From the NCBI GenBank assembly GCA_035693615.1, contig DASSGH010000148.1, positions 1 through 64,000 on the forward strand: 64,000 bases of DNA, given 5' to 3'. The position numbers and the translations under genes are program-made. Shown here piece after piece: positions 54,064 through 62,379 of this stretch. Below the pieces are notes generated by a model. It was not told where the DNA came from and searched no databases. It was given only the letters and a program-made list of their open reading frames with translations. How positions within the stretch are numbered: the first letter of the stretch is position 1; every line of letters starts with the position of its first letter. This DNA is from VAZQ01 sp035693615 (lineage in GTDB: Bacteria > Pseudomonadota > Alphaproteobacteria > Rhizobiales > Xanthobacteraceae).

Positions 54064-55605
54064 ATGAAGACGCTGCTCGGGAATCTGGCCGCGAAATCGG
54101 GCCCGGAGGACCAGGTAACCGGTTTCAAACATTGGCTTTTTCTGCGCGGGGACGCGATTCGCTACGCCTTGGCGCCGGCTGCCGTGGCCGTTGTATTTCT
54201 GGCGCGACTCGCCCTTGCGCCGGTTTTGGGAGATGCCTCGCCCTACCTCTTATTCACTCCAGCGGTTCTTGTCGCCAGCGGCTTGGGGGGACTCGGCCCG
54301 GGGCTGTTGGCAACCGCCCTTAGCGTTTTGCTCGGTTTCTTCGTCGCCACGATTTCTCCCAGCACATCAGTCGCCGAAAGCGCCAATTCTGTTTTATTCG
54401 CAGTCATCGGCGCCGGCATTGCCTGGAGCGGAGAGCTACTGCAGCGCAACCGCATTCAAGCAGCCAGCAGCACGCGCGAGGCGCTCGCGCGCGAGGCACA
54501 TCTCGCATCGATCCTGGAGACCGTGCCCGACGCGATGATCGTGATCGAAGAAGGGGGGGTCGTGCAATCCTTCAGCTCGGCCGCCGAACGGCTGTTCGGC
54601 TACAGCAGAGCAGAAGTCATCGGCAAAAACGTCAAGATGTTGATGCCCTCCCCCTATCGGGAAAATCACGATGATTATTTGAAGCGGTACATGCGCACGG
54701 GAGAACGGCGAATCATCGGCATCGGGCGGCTGGTGGTTGGCGAGCGCAAGGACGGATCAACTTTTCCGATGGAGCTGGCCGTCGGCGAGATGCGATCGGG
54801 TGACCGACATTTCTTTACCGGCTTCATCCGCGACATAACCCAGCGTCAGGAATCGGAGGCCAGGCTGCAGGAGTTGCAGTCGGAGCTCGTTCATGTCTCT
54901 CGATTGACTGCGATGGGTCAAATGGCATCGGCCCTCGCGCATGAACTCAACCAGCCATTATCGGCGATCGCGGGCTACATGAAGGGCTCACGACGGCTGC
55001 TCGAAGCCGGCGGCGAAGACCGTTCTAATTTACTTCGCGACGCGTTGGACAAGGCCGGCGATCAGGCCCTGCGCGCGGGACAGATTATCCGTCGCTTGCG
55101 CGAATTCGTGGGACGTGGTGACAGCGATCGCCGGATGGAGAGCGTCAAGAAGCTCATCGAAGAGGCGAGCGCGTTGGCGCTGGTCGGAACGAGGGATCAA
55201 CGAGTTCGCGTCCGATTCCAATTCGACCCGGCCATTGATCTCGTGCTGGTCGATAAGATTCAAATCCAGCAGGTGCTGCTTAACCTGATCCGCAACGCCG
55301 TCGAGGCGATGGCGGCATCCGACGTGCGTGAGCTTACGATCTCCACGGCGGCGGAGGACGACGATATGGTTGCCGTCAGCGTGGCGGATACCGGATCGGG
55401 TATCGCACCGGAATCCATGTCGCAGCTATTCCAGCCCTTTGTCACCGACAAGCCTCACGGGATGGGGGTCGGTCTGTCGATCTGTCGTACCATTGTCGAG
55501 GCCCACGGCGGTCGAATTACGGTCGAAGGCAATCCCGGCGGCGGAACGATCTTTCGCTTCACCCTGCGGGCTGCGCTGGGGGAGGATGTCAGTGATGCGG
55601 TCTGA
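54064..55605 (+). CDS. fixL: Oxygen-sensing histidine kinase FixL
   Basis: A 513-residue kinase; ATG 54064 behind AAAGG. Residues about 30-125 hold four membrane segments of the KdpD-like (DUF4118) type. A PAS domain follows with RENHDDY, whose His202 matches the heme-binding His of FixL. Arg208 and the Arg of IIGIGR (222) match the residues that contact bound oxygen. Then come the H-box ALAHELNQPLSAIAGYMKGS (His293) and the N, G1 and G2 boxes (DTGSGIAPESM; GMGVGLSI). The known role is autophosphorylation when heme oxygen is lost and transfer to FixJ, whose gene overlaps the 3' end by 11 bases. Confidence 0.93.
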   Translation: MKTLLGNLAAKSGPEDQVTGFKHWLFLRGDAIRYALAPAAVAVVFLARLALAPVLGDASPYLLFTPAVLVASGLGGLGPGLLATALSVLLGFFVATISPSTSVAESANSVLFAVIGAGIAWSGELLQRNRIQAASSTREALAREAHLASILETVPDAMIVIEEGGVVQSFSSAAERLFGYSRAEVIGKNVKMLMPSPYRENHDDYLKRYMRTGERRIIGIGRLVVGERKDGSTFPMELAVGEMRSGDRHFFTGFIRDITQRQESEARLQELQSELVHVSRLTAMGQMASALAHELNQPLSAIAGYMKGSRRLLEAGGEDRSNLLRDALDKAGDQALRAGQIIRRLREFVGRGDSDRRMESVKKLIEEASALALVGTRDQRVRVRFQFDPAIDLVLVDKIQIQQVLLNLIRNAVEAMAASDVRELTISTAAEDDDMVAVSVADTGSGIAPESMSQLFQPFVTDKPHGMGVGLSICRTIVEAHGGRITVEGNPGGGTIFRFTLRAALGEDVSDAV

Positions 55606-56245
55606 CAAGCCCATCGTCCACGTGATCGACGACGACCAGGCGGTCCGGGAGGTGCTTAGTTTCCAGCTGGGCTCCGCCGGAATCGACGTGCGGACGTACG
55701 ACTCCGCTGCTGGGTTCCTCCAGGTTGCACCCACGGTACAGGCAGGCTGTATCATTACCGACGTCAGAATGCCCGAGCTCAGCGGCATGGATCTGCTGCG
55801 CCGCTTGCGAGAGCTCAACGTGACCGCGCCTGTCATCGTCATCACGGCTCACGGGGATATCCCGCTCGCCGTCGAAGCGATGAGAATGGGTGCGGCCGAT
55901 TTTCTGGAAAAGCCTTTTGAGGATGAAGTTCTACTCGCCTCCGTACGGTCGGCGCTCGATCGGGGAGATCGCGACCAAAAGCGTCAGGCCGAACGAAGTG
56001 ACATCCAAAGTCGCCTCGCGGGTTTGTCGAACCGGGAGCGCGATGTGCTGCAGGGCTTGGTAGCCGGACGTGCGAACAAACAGATTGCATATGATCTCGG
56101 GATCAGCGCCCGAACAATTGAAAACTACCGAGCAAATCTCATGATGAAGATGCAGGCTGCCAGCTTGTCCGACCTAGTGCGAATGGCCCTGATTGCTGGC
56201 ATCCTTGATTCGGGCTCTAACCAGGCAGCACGTCGCGAGACATAG
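55595..56245 (+). CDS. fixJ: Response regulator FixJ
   Basis: A 216-residue regulator. I choose ATG 55595, nine bases after GGAGG; an ATG nine bases earlier abuts the ribosome site. The receiver has IDDD, phospho-Asp56 in CIITDVRMPE, Thr in ITAHGD and FLEKPF. A LuxR-type output domain follows (LSNRERDVLQGLVAGRANKQIAYDLGISARTIENYRANLMMKM). It should activate fixK-type and other genes at low oxygen. The gene overlaps fixL, so both are co-translated. Confidence 0.93.
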   Translation: MRSDKPIVHVIDDDQAVREVLSFQLGSAGIDVRTYDSAAGFLQVAPTVQAGCIITDVRMPELSGMDLLRRLRELNVTAPVIVITAHGDIPLAVEAMRMGAADFLEKPFEDEVLLASVRSALDRGDRDQKRQAERSDIQSRLAGLSNRERDVLQGLVAGRANKQIAYDLGISARTIENYRANLMMKMQAASLSDLVRMALIAGILDSGSNQAARRET

Positions 56246-56373
56246 CTGTACTTTCGCAGCTAGAAAACCTCATGTGCCCTCCAAATAATCGTTGATCAAC
56301 GTACGCTGTTTCATTTCTTGCGTTTGAGGCTGATGCAGCCTCGCCAGCCGCCCTCGAACCAATTTTTCACTCC

Positions 56374-56419
56374 GCGCCTCCGGGGTTTTCCGGAGGCACA
56401 ACGCCGGAATTTTCGGCTC
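56374..56419 (+). promoter_or_regulatory. 46-base hairpin element, copy B
   Basis: It has the same stem (GCGCCTCCGGGG/CCGGAGGC) and the same end CGGAATTTTCGGCTC, in the same register, as copy A at 53996-54041. Only the loop and a six-base spacer differ. It ends 45 bases before the ATG at 56465. Confidence 0.6.
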
Positions 56420-56464
56420 TCGTGATCCCCGCTAGCATTAGTCATCTTTTGAAGGGGATGACTC

Positions 56465-56809
56465 ATGTCACCGCACATATCGGGCTCGGTCGCATCGAGA
56501 GACAGGAGCCTTCGTTATTGGTTAATTGCCTGCAGTCTCGTCCTTGCGATCATCTCGATTCTCATCAGCATCAGAGCATCTGCCGGCACAAGTTGGGCCG
56601 CCGCCGTGCCTTCCCAGGAGACTATCAACTGCGCTGACAAGGGCGACCGGCTCCCGCTGGCGCGTACACCCTATTCCACGCCGGCCAGCGGCGCCGTGGA
56701 AGGCAATGTCCCGCGCACATCGGTTGATTTGCCTGATGGTTGCGAGGCGCTGGTCAGCCCTCTCGCTCGCTCTGCCGTAGCGAACATTGCAGGCCGTTGC
56801 GTGTCTTAA
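56465..56809 (+). CDS. Small exported or membrane-anchored hypothetical protein
   Basis: A 114-residue protein with a single hydrophobic segment (YWLIACSLVLAIISILISIRASAG) that may be a signal peptide or anchor. The remaining 70 residues have three Cys (INCADKGD, DGCEALV, GRCVS), suggesting disulfides in the periplasm. AAGGGGA lies before the ATG. No family is recognised. The shared upstream hairpin element suggests co-regulation with the fixK-like gene. Confidence 0.6.
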   Translation: MSPHISGSVASRDRSLRYWLIACSLVLAIISILISIRASAGTSWAAAVPSQETINCADKGDRLPLARTPYSTPASGAVEGNVPRTSVDLPDGCEALVSPLARSAVANIAGRCVS

Positions 56810-56893
56810 ACGAAGGACTTCGGGAAGCTGCCAGGGCAAATGCTTGGACTGGGCGCCTGGCTCATGAGCCACCGAGCCGCGGCTTCCGCAAAT

Positions 56894-56907
56894 TTGAGGC
56901 AGATCAA
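56894..56907. promoter_or_regulatory. FNR/FixK-type box TTGAGGCAGATCAA
   Basis: One mismatch in the left half (TTGAG for TTGAT) and a perfect right half. It lies 70 bases before the ATG at 56978, the same distance as other boxes in this window. Confidence 0.5.
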
Positions 56908-56977
56908 AAACGACTGCGTCGACCTGGTGTTTTTTACATCCAACGCGGCCACTAAGGGGCCGCCGACAAGCGAAACA

Positions 56978-57373
56978 ATGACCGATCGGAAGGAATTCTC
57001 GAGCACGGGGCCTGTCGTCGTTGTCGTGGGCGATGACCTCGCGATTCGAAATTCGCTCAAATTCTGGCTCGAGCTTGAGGGCCTGACCGTCCGCACCTAT
57101 GCCAGCGGAGTGGAATTCCTGGCCGCGGGCGAATTGAGCCGTTGCGATTGTTTGGTGATCGATCAAAGTATCCCCGCGGATAATGGGCTGCACTCCATCA
57201 TGCAATTGCGGGCCCGGCGGTTTTCCGCCCCTGCGATACTGGTTATCAGCCAGCCCAGCCCGTCGCTGCGCAAAGAAGCCGAAAAAGCCGGCGTGCCGAT
57301 CGTGGAAAAACCTCTGTTGGGGAATGGGCTGCTCGACACGATCCGCGATGCGACTCGCGGCAGATTAGGCTAG
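56978..57373 (+). CDS. Single-domain response regulator receiver
   Basis: A 131-residue receiver without an output domain; ATG 56978 starts MTDRKEFSSTGPVVVVVGDD. Phospho-acceptor Asp62 lies in CLVIDQSIP, and IVEKPL carries the conserved Lys. The usual Thr/Ser site reads LVISQPS. It resembles the receiver part of FixJ and may compete for FixL or act as a phosphate sink, like FixT or other lone receivers; this is inference. A FixK-type box lies upstream and a cytochrome c gene follows after seven bases. Confidence 0.8.
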   Translation: MTDRKEFSSTGPVVVVVGDDLAIRNSLKFWLELEGLTVRTYASGVEFLAAGELSRCDCLVIDQSIPADNGLHSIMQLRARRFSAPAILVISQPSPSLRKEAEKAGVPIVEKPLLGNGLLDTIRDATRGRLG

Positions 57374-57380
57374 GGCAGCC

Positions 57381-57719
57381 ATGCGCGCCGCAAGCCTCTG
57401 CTCGTTGCTCTGCGCCTTGCTCATGATCGGCCTCACGACCCCGACGCTGGCCAAGAAGCTCAGCACGCCGGCACGACGCGGCGAGGCGTTGCTGATCACC
57501 CATTGTGCCCGCTGCCATGCCGTCGGCCGCAGCGGCGCCAGTTCCCACCCGCAGGCGCCTCCCTTTCGTACACTCGCTCGCAAGTTCAAGGTCGAAGGGC
57601 TTGCCGAGGCGCTGGCCGAGGGCATTTCTACCGGCCACCCGGACATGCCGGAATTCATCTTCGAGGCCGACGAGGTCGGCGCGATCATCGACTATCTCAA
57701 ATCCATCCAGCAGCGGTAA
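57381..57719 (+). CDS. Class I cytochrome c, small
   Basis: A 112-residue protein with a signal peptide (LCSLLCALLMIGLTTPTLA), heme site CARCH and HPDMPEF Met ligand. It is clearly related to the cytochrome at 52402-52737 (shared FxVEGLAEALAEGI...HPxMP layout). Co-transcription with the lone receiver is likely, giving low-oxygen control. Confidence 0.88.
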   Translation: MRAASLCSLLCALLMIGLTTPTLAKKLSTPARRGEALLITHCARCHAVGRSGASSHPQAPPFRTLARKFKVEGLAEALAEGISTGHPDMPEFIFEADEVGAIIDYLKSIQQR

Positions 57720-57758
57720 CGGCTGGCCCGCTTGGGATCAGCGGCCCCGATCTCGTTC

Positions 57759-57772
57759 TTGATCCATCTCAA
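57759..57772. promoter_or_regulatory. Near-match FixK-type box TTGATCCATCTCAA
   Basis: The left half TTGAT is perfect and the right half CTCAA has one mismatch. It lies 68 bases before the USP start at 57841, matching the spacing at the better boxes. Confidence 0.4.
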
Positions 57773-57840
57773 GAAATGGAGTGTTCCCCCATGGCATACA
57801 TAGCACTGGAGAAGGCAGGCACCCGAGGCGGAGCACGTTC

Positions 57841-58722
57841 ATGACCACGGCCCAGTTCGAAAATTCAGTCAGCGCCATTGCCGGTCGCAGCACCCCGCAG
57901 CAAGGCCGATCGTTCGCAACCATGATGGTGCACGTCGATGTCGCGCGCGACTGCGAACAGAGGGTCCAGCTGGCTCTGGCTCTGGCGCACCGATTTGAGG
58001 CGACCCTTATTGGCGTCGCAGGCCTGCCATTGCATCCGTCTTTCGCGGCGGGAGGCGTCGTCCTCTACCACGAGCCCTCCGAAGACCATTGCCGGGCGGT
58101 GGGCGCGCGCTTGGATGAGATGGGCAGGAGATTCCGGGCCAAGGGCCAGCACCTCAAGCAGATTGAATGGCGGGCCGCGCTTGAGCTGCCGTATGAGCTG
58201 GTGTCGCGGGAAGCACGAGCGGCGGATCTCATTATCGTGGGAAGGCAGCATGGCGGCGGCTCCGTGCATGAACTCGTCGATCCCGGCGCGATCTTGCTGC
58301 GCGCGGGCCGACCGCTGCTGGTCGCACCTGATGTTGTTATTCCCACCCAACTCCGCCGCGTCGTGGTCGCATGGAAAGACACGCGCGAGTGCCGGCGCGC
58401 CGTGCGCGATGCGCTTCCGTTTCTGCACAAGGCCGAAGATGTGCTCATCGTCGGAATCGAGGAAGGCCAGTCGGACAATGCCGCCATCCTCTCCGACGTG
58501 GCGCAATATCTTCGGCGCCATCGCGTTGTCGCGCCGCGCGAGATTCGGCGGCGAGCGCGCGGGCCGGTCGGTGCCGAACTCCTTCACCTCGTTCGCGATG
58601 AGGGCGCAGATTTGATCGTCGCCGGCGGCTACGGGCATAGCCGCCTGGGCGAGTGGATCTTCGGCGGCGTCACGCATGAGCTTCTGACATCGACTCCGGT
58701 CTGTTGCGTGTTGTCTCACTGA
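57841..58722 (+). CDS. Universal stress protein, tandem USP domains
   Basis: A 293-residue protein, start ATG 57841. Two UspA-type alpha/beta modules are present. The second has RRVVVAWKDTRECRRAVRDALPFL and the ATP-binding loop GGYGHSRLGEWIFGG(VTHELL), so nucleotide binding is likely; the first keeps the fold but a poor loop (VGRQHGGGSVHELV). It ends TPVCCVLSH. A close paralogue follows after 36 bases. Such proteins are commonly induced under low oxygen and other stress. Confidence 0.9.
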   Translation: MTTAQFENSVSAIAGRSTPQQGRSFATMMVHVDVARDCEQRVQLALALAHRFEATLIGVAGLPLHPSFAAGGVVLYHEPSEDHCRAVGARLDEMGRRFRAKGQHLKQIEWRAALELPYELVSREARAADLIIVGRQHGGGSVHELVDPGAILLRAGRPLLVAPDVVIPTQLRRVVVAWKDTRECRRAVRDALPFLHKAEDVLIVGIEEGQSDNAAILSDVAQYLRRHRVVAPREIRRRARGPVGAELLHLVRDEGADLIVAGGYGHSRLGEWIFGGVTHELLTSTPVCCVLSH

Positions 58723-58758
58723 GATTTCGGCGCTCGATGCCATGCCGGGAGAACAACC

Positions 58759-59625
58759 ATGCTAAGCGAAGGTCTGCAAACGTTGAGCGGCGTCGTGGAA
58801 AGCAAAACCGAACCTCACCCGTCGCTTGCGGCGGTGATGGTACATGTCGAGCTCGATCACGATTGTGAGCCAAGGATCGAGCTCGCAATGGGCCTGGCCG
58901 ACCGCTTCCGGGCTACGCTGATCGGGGTTGCCGGTTGCGCGATATGGCCGGCCTTCGTGGCCGGAGATGTCCGGCTGACCAAATCCAGCCAGTACGACTT
59001 TCAAAAGATAATGGCGCGTTTCGAGCAGAGGGGCGAACAGTTCCGCGACCAAGGTCGATGGCTCAAACAAGTCGAATGGCGCAGCATGCTGGACTCTCCC
59101 GGAGAGCTGCTGTTGCGGGAAGCAAGAGCGGCGGATCTGCTCGTCATCGGGCGACGGCGCAGCGGCGACGACCATGACCCCGGCGCGATTTTGCTGCGGG
59201 CAGGCCGCCCTATTCTGCTGGTGCCCGACGCCGCCCGGCCGATCGAGCTTCGGCGGGTGGTCGTAGCGTGGAAGGATACCCGCGAATGCCGCCGCGCCGT
59301 GCGCGACGCACTCCCCTTGCTGCAGGAGGCGAAAGAGGTACTGCTCCTCGAAGTTGGCGAGCATGAAAGCCACGCGCAGTCCAAGAAAACTTTGGCAGAC
59401 GTGGCCGGCTATCTCGTGCGCCACCGGGTCATTGTCGCAGACCAGGTCTGGTGCCCACCACGCGGGTCGGTTGCGGCCGAGCTCTTTCAATTTGTGAGAG
59501 ACGAGAGGGCGGACTTGATCGTGGCCGGCGGGTATGGCCATAGCCGATTGGGCGAATGGATCTTCGGCGGCGTTACGCGCGAGCTTCTGGCAGCAAGTCC
59601 CGTTTGTTGCATGCTCTCCCACTGA
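58759..59625 (+). CDS. Universal stress protein, tandem USP domains (paralogue)
   Basis: A 288-residue protein closely related to its neighbour (shared AAVMVHVELDHDCEPRIELAMGLADRFRATLIGVAG-type first domain, RRVVVAWKDTRECRRAVRDALPLL, GGYGHSRLGEWIFGGV). Tandem duplication is evident. The first-domain loop is shorter here. The end PVCCMLSH recurs as a stump at 60391-60417. Confidence 0.9.
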   Translation: MLSEGLQTLSGVVESKTEPHPSLAAVMVHVELDHDCEPRIELAMGLADRFRATLIGVAGCAIWPAFVAGDVRLTKSSQYDFQKIMARFEQRGEQFRDQGRWLKQVEWRSMLDSPGELLLREARAADLLVIGRRRSGDDHDPGAILLRAGRPILLVPDAARPIELRRVVVAWKDTRECRRAVRDALPLLQEAKEVLLLEVGEHESHAQSKKTLADVAGYLVRHRVIVADQVWCPPRGSVAAELFQFVRDERADLIVAGGYGHSRLGEWIFGGVTRELLAASPVCCMLSH

Positions 59626-59689
59626 GGATGAGCACTGCCAGGACGAAAATGAGGTCCAGAGCACCCATAGGGCATGAATCATTGAAACT

Positions 59690-59703
59690 TGACGTAGATC
59701 AAA
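59690..59703. promoter_or_regulatory. FNR/FixK-type box TTGACGTAGATCAA
   Basis: It fits TTGAC-N4-ATCAA. It lies 63 bases before the small gene at 59767, in the 141-base gap after the second USP gene. Confidence 0.65.
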
Positions 59704-59766
59704 GTTGTGCTCGCGATTGGGGCGCAATTTAACGCCTTGAAAATCTTGTCCATGGAGGTTCAAGTC

Positions 59767-59970
59767 ATGACGCCTGCAGTCAAGAACGCCGTCTTCGTGC
59801 TTGACTTAGAGGAAACCCGCCGACATTTGCGCCGGGCGCTCGCTTCCGTCAAAAAACCTTCCGCTCAACCTGAGGAAAACTTGAAGATTGGCATGGACCA
59901 GCTTGCGGGCTCACCTGGGTCGATCGCTAATGCGGCCGATCGTTCCAGCGAAAGCAAGGAAAACGCCTAA
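59767..59970 (+). CDS. Small hypothetical protein
   Basis: A 67-residue protein; ATG 59767 follows GGAGG closely. It begins MTPAVKNAVFVLDLEETRRHLRRALASVKK, one amphipathic helix, then a disordered polar tail. No membrane segment or known motif. Its FixK-type box indicates expression at low oxygen. Confidence 0.55.
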   Translation: MTPAVKNAVFVLDLEETRRHLRRALASVKKPSAQPEENLKIGMDQLAGSPGSIANAADRSSESKENA

Positions 59971-59978
59971 TCGCTGTT

Positions 59979-60344
59979 ATGATTCCGTCCTCCGCGCTAT
60001 CGAAAGATAGTAGAGCGGCACGAGGTGCCGCACTGCATATGTTGCTGCTGGCACTTAGCGATGTATCGCAGCGTCAGGGTTGTGGCGAGGCCGATGAAGG
60101 AAGCTGGATGCCAAATCAAGCAATAGCCCGCCTACGCAGATATATCGGAAAAGACAGAGAGGGTCATGACGTACACGCTCCGTTTCACGTCACGACTCAT
60201 CGCGGCCATACCGTGCAGACGTTTCAATCTCTGGAATTGGCGCTCGAAGCCGCCCAATCCTTGGGTCCAGATCATTACGTAATTGACCGGCACGGCTTGC
60301 AGATCTGGAGTCCGCAAAGAAAATTGCTGCGCAATGAAGAATAG
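59979..60344 (+). CDS. Hypothetical protein
   Basis: A 121-residue protein beginning MIPSSALSKDSRAARGAALHML, with an alternative internal ATG at 60108. The second half (FHVTTHRGHTVQTFQSLELALEAAQSLGPDHYVIDRHGLQIW) looks like a small alpha/beta fold. No family is recognised. It starts eight bases after the previous small gene and is likely in the same transcript. Confidence 0.5.
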   Translation: MIPSSALSKDSRAARGAALHMLLLALSDVSQRQGCGEADEGSWMPNQAIARLRRYIGKDREGHDVHAPFHVTTHRGHTVQTFQSLELALEAAQSLGPDHYVIDRHGLQIWSPQRKLLRNEE

Positions 60345-60390
60345 CCATATCCGTCGGTAGTGGCTCGCGCATCCTGGAAAGACGACCCCG

Positions 60391-60417
60391 CCCGTTTGCT
60401 GCATGCTCTCGCACTGA
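60391..60417 (+). pseudogene. Stump of a third USP gene (last eight codons and stop)
   Basis: The sequence codes for PVCCMLSH and a stop, identical to the end of the USP gene at 58759-59625. Weak similarity also extends some 30 bases upstream and downstream. No other part of the gene remains. Confidence 0.5.
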
Positions 60418-60446
60418 GCATGAGAGCCCTCCCCGCGCGAAAACAT

Positions 60447-61703
60447 TCACTCATGGCTACGGCTGTGCACCGAAGGGTGGAGCGTCTCCACCTCCTCAAG
60501 CTCTTCGGCGACAAGATCGCCCTTCGGCGTGAGTGGCTCGCCGCCGAGCCGCGTGCGCACCACCTCGCGGATACGCTCTGCGATTCGGGCGTCCCGGTCC
60601 ATCAGAACGCGCAGGTCGTGAGCGTCGAGCACGAGTAGGCTCGTTCGCCTGACGGCGGTCACGGTCGCCGACCTGCGCGTGCGGCGCAGCGCTGCGATCT
60701 CGCCGAAGAAATGACCGGCGCCGAGCCGGACGCGCTCGTGCTTGAGTTCGACTTCCACTTCTCCGTCCGCGATGAAATACATGGAATGGGCGAGCTCGCC
60801 GCGTCGGGTGATGACGTCGCCGGCTTCGACTTGCTGTGCGTGCAGCAGTCGCATGATGTCGGCGATTTCCGTTGCCTCGAGTTCTGCGAACAACGGCACG
60901 CGTGCGACCATTCCCCAGGTCACGACGAAGTCGCGACGGTGGATCTCCTCGGCGAACGCCGTTGCGACAATGCCGATGGGCAAGGCGACCATGATCAAGC
61001 CGACGAAGATTGTGACCGAGGCGACGACGCGCCCCAGCGCGGTCACTGGGACGACGTCGCCGTAGCCGATCGTGCCCAGCGTGACGATTGCCCACCACAT
61101 CGCATCAGGAATGGTGCCGAATTTGTCAGGCTGCGCATGGCGTTCGATCACATGCATGATGCTGGCGGCGACAAGCGTCGCCCCCAGCAAGATCACGAAG
61201 CAGCCGAACAACGCCCGGCGCTCGTTGTAAAGCACATCCAACAGCGAGCGCATCGCCGGCGAGTAGCGCGCCAATTTGAGAAAGCGCACCATTCGAAATA
61301 CCAGCAGGACCCGCAGATCGGCCGGCAGCACGAGTGCAAACCAGAATGGCAGGACCGCGAGCAGGTCGATCAGGCCGAGCGGGCTGGTGACGAACTTCCA
61401 ACGCGCCTTGCGTTCGCTCGAGTGCCGGTATGGCGCGTGCTCGGCCGCCACCCAAACCCGCAGCGCGTATTCGATAGTGAAGGCGATCAGCGATAACACC
61501 TCGATCGCGAGGAACAGCGGCCCATATTGCGCCTCCAAGGCCGGCACCGAATCGAGCGTCATGGCGACGAGGTTGGTGACGATCAGGAGGACGATCAGGC
61601 GGCTGACGATGAGTCCGGTGCGATCGCCGATCGGGCCGTGCTCCAGGATCTCATAAAGCCGGCGCCTTGTATTGCTGCGGGGGCGCCAGACACGTCGCGT
61701 CAT
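60447..61703 (-). CDS. Voltage-gated-type K+ channel with cyclic-nucleotide-binding domain
   Basis: A 418-residue protein with six membrane segments. S4 has regularly spaced Arg/Lys (RVLLVFRMVRFLKLARYS), the pore helix leads to TLGTIGYGD (K+ selectivity filter GYG), and S6 ends in VALPIGIVATAFAEE. A C-terminal cNMP domain (residues about 270-390) has FFGEIAALRRTRRSATVTA, the phosphate-binding cassette. The layout equals that of MlotiK1 from Mesorhizobium, extended at both ends. It would open or close with cAMP and set membrane potential. Confidence 0.9.
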   Translation of the reverse strand: MTRRVWRPRSNTRRRLYEILEHGPIGDRTGLIVSRLIVLLIVTNLVAMTLDSVPALEAQYGPLFLAIEVLSLIAFTIEYALRVWVAAEHAPYRHSSERKARWKFVTSPLGLIDLLAVLPFWFALVLPADLRVLLVFRMVRFLKLARYSPAMRSLLDVLYNERRALFGCFVILLGATLVAASIMHVIERHAQPDKFGTIPDAMWWAIVTLGTIGYGDVVPVTALGRVVASVTIFVGLIMVALPIGIVATAFAEEIHRRDFVVTWGMVARVPLFAELEATEIADIMRLLHAQQVEAGDVITRRGELAHSMYFIADGEVEVELKHERVRLGAGHFFGEIAALRRTRRSATVTAVRRTSLLVLDAHDLRVLMDRDARIAERIREVVRTRLGGEPLTPKGDLVAEELEEVETLHPSVHSRSHE

Positions 61704-61744
61704 AGCTGAGTTCTATCCGATCGAAAGGCCGCATTCTCGCCCGA

Positions 61745-62140
61745 TTACGCGGCCGGTTCAACCGAGATTACCTTGAAAGTGTGGGATCCCCCCTTGTGCC
61801 CCGCGATTGAAACGTATTCGCCAGGCGCGAAGGCGTGCGCGCCGAAGCGGTATCCAGCCTCGTCGTCGTCGGTTGCACTCGGGTCGTAATCGAACACCCA
61901 TCGTGCGTGCTCCGCGCCGCCCGGCTTATGCGTGAGTCGCCCGATCTCTTCCTCGGCGCCGTTCCAAAACCTGCGGACGCCGCAATACTCCCGGTATTTC
62001 TGCCACAGATGCGGATCGATGTGTCCCTTATTGTCGAGTGGGGCAACGAATTCATAACCATGGCGCGCGGAGCCCATCGGAAACTCCTTGGATCGAGCAA
62101 GCTCGAGCCGAATACGCTTGAGTACGTGGGGCAGCGACAT
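61745..62140 (-). CDS. Conserved-looking hypothetical protein
   Basis: A 131-residue soluble protein; ATG 62140 has AAGGAG eight bases upstream. The first part reads SLPHVLKRIRLELARSKEFPMGSARHGYEFVAPLD; the rest is acidic and beta-rich (GYRFGAHAFAPGEYVSIAGHKGGSHTFKVISVEP). No named family comes to mind. A FixK-type box lies 67 bases before its start. Confidence 0.6.
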   Translation of the reverse strand: MSLPHVLKRIRLELARSKEFPMGSARHGYEFVAPLDNKGHIDPHLWQKYREYCGVRRFWNGAEEEIGRLTHKPGGAEHARWVFDYDPSATDDDEAGYRFGAHAFAPGEYVSIAGHKGGSHTFKVISVEPAA

Positions 62141-62206
62141 GGGAGAACTCCTTGCTAATTGCACAGTCCAGATGTTGTATAATTCTCAATCATTGCGGTG
62201 GCGACT

Positions 62207-62220
62207 TTGATATTTGTCAA
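62207..62220. promoter_or_regulatory. FNR/FixK-type box TTGATATTTGTCAA
   Basis: It fits TTGAT-N4-GTCAA, and lies 66 bases before the leftward gene 61745-62140. A second box for the rightward direction is 54 bases away, so this is a divergent low-oxygen control region. Confidence 0.6.
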
Positions 62221-62273
62221 ACACAAACAAAGGTTTTCTTAGTAGTTTTGTACGGTCTTTGCCCGAACCCTTT

Positions 62274-62287
62274 TTGATGTAGATCAA
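62274..62287. promoter_or_regulatory. FNR/FixK-type box TTGATGTAGATCAA
   Basis: A perfect TTGAT-N4-ATCAA site, 92 bases before the truncated CBS gene at 62380. It appears to outlive the gene it once served. Confidence 0.65.
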
Positions 62288-62379
62288 TGCGTCACGGGCA
62301 GTAATAGATTTCGTATTGTGCGTCTCTGGGAGGTTATCCTTAAAGTGGAAATTTCTTTGGACGTTGAGGAGTCGGTGCG

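Noticed and set aside
56290..56301. CGTTGATCAACG as a FixK box
   Set aside because: The half-sites abut without the four-base spacer, so it does not fit the FNR/FixK pattern.
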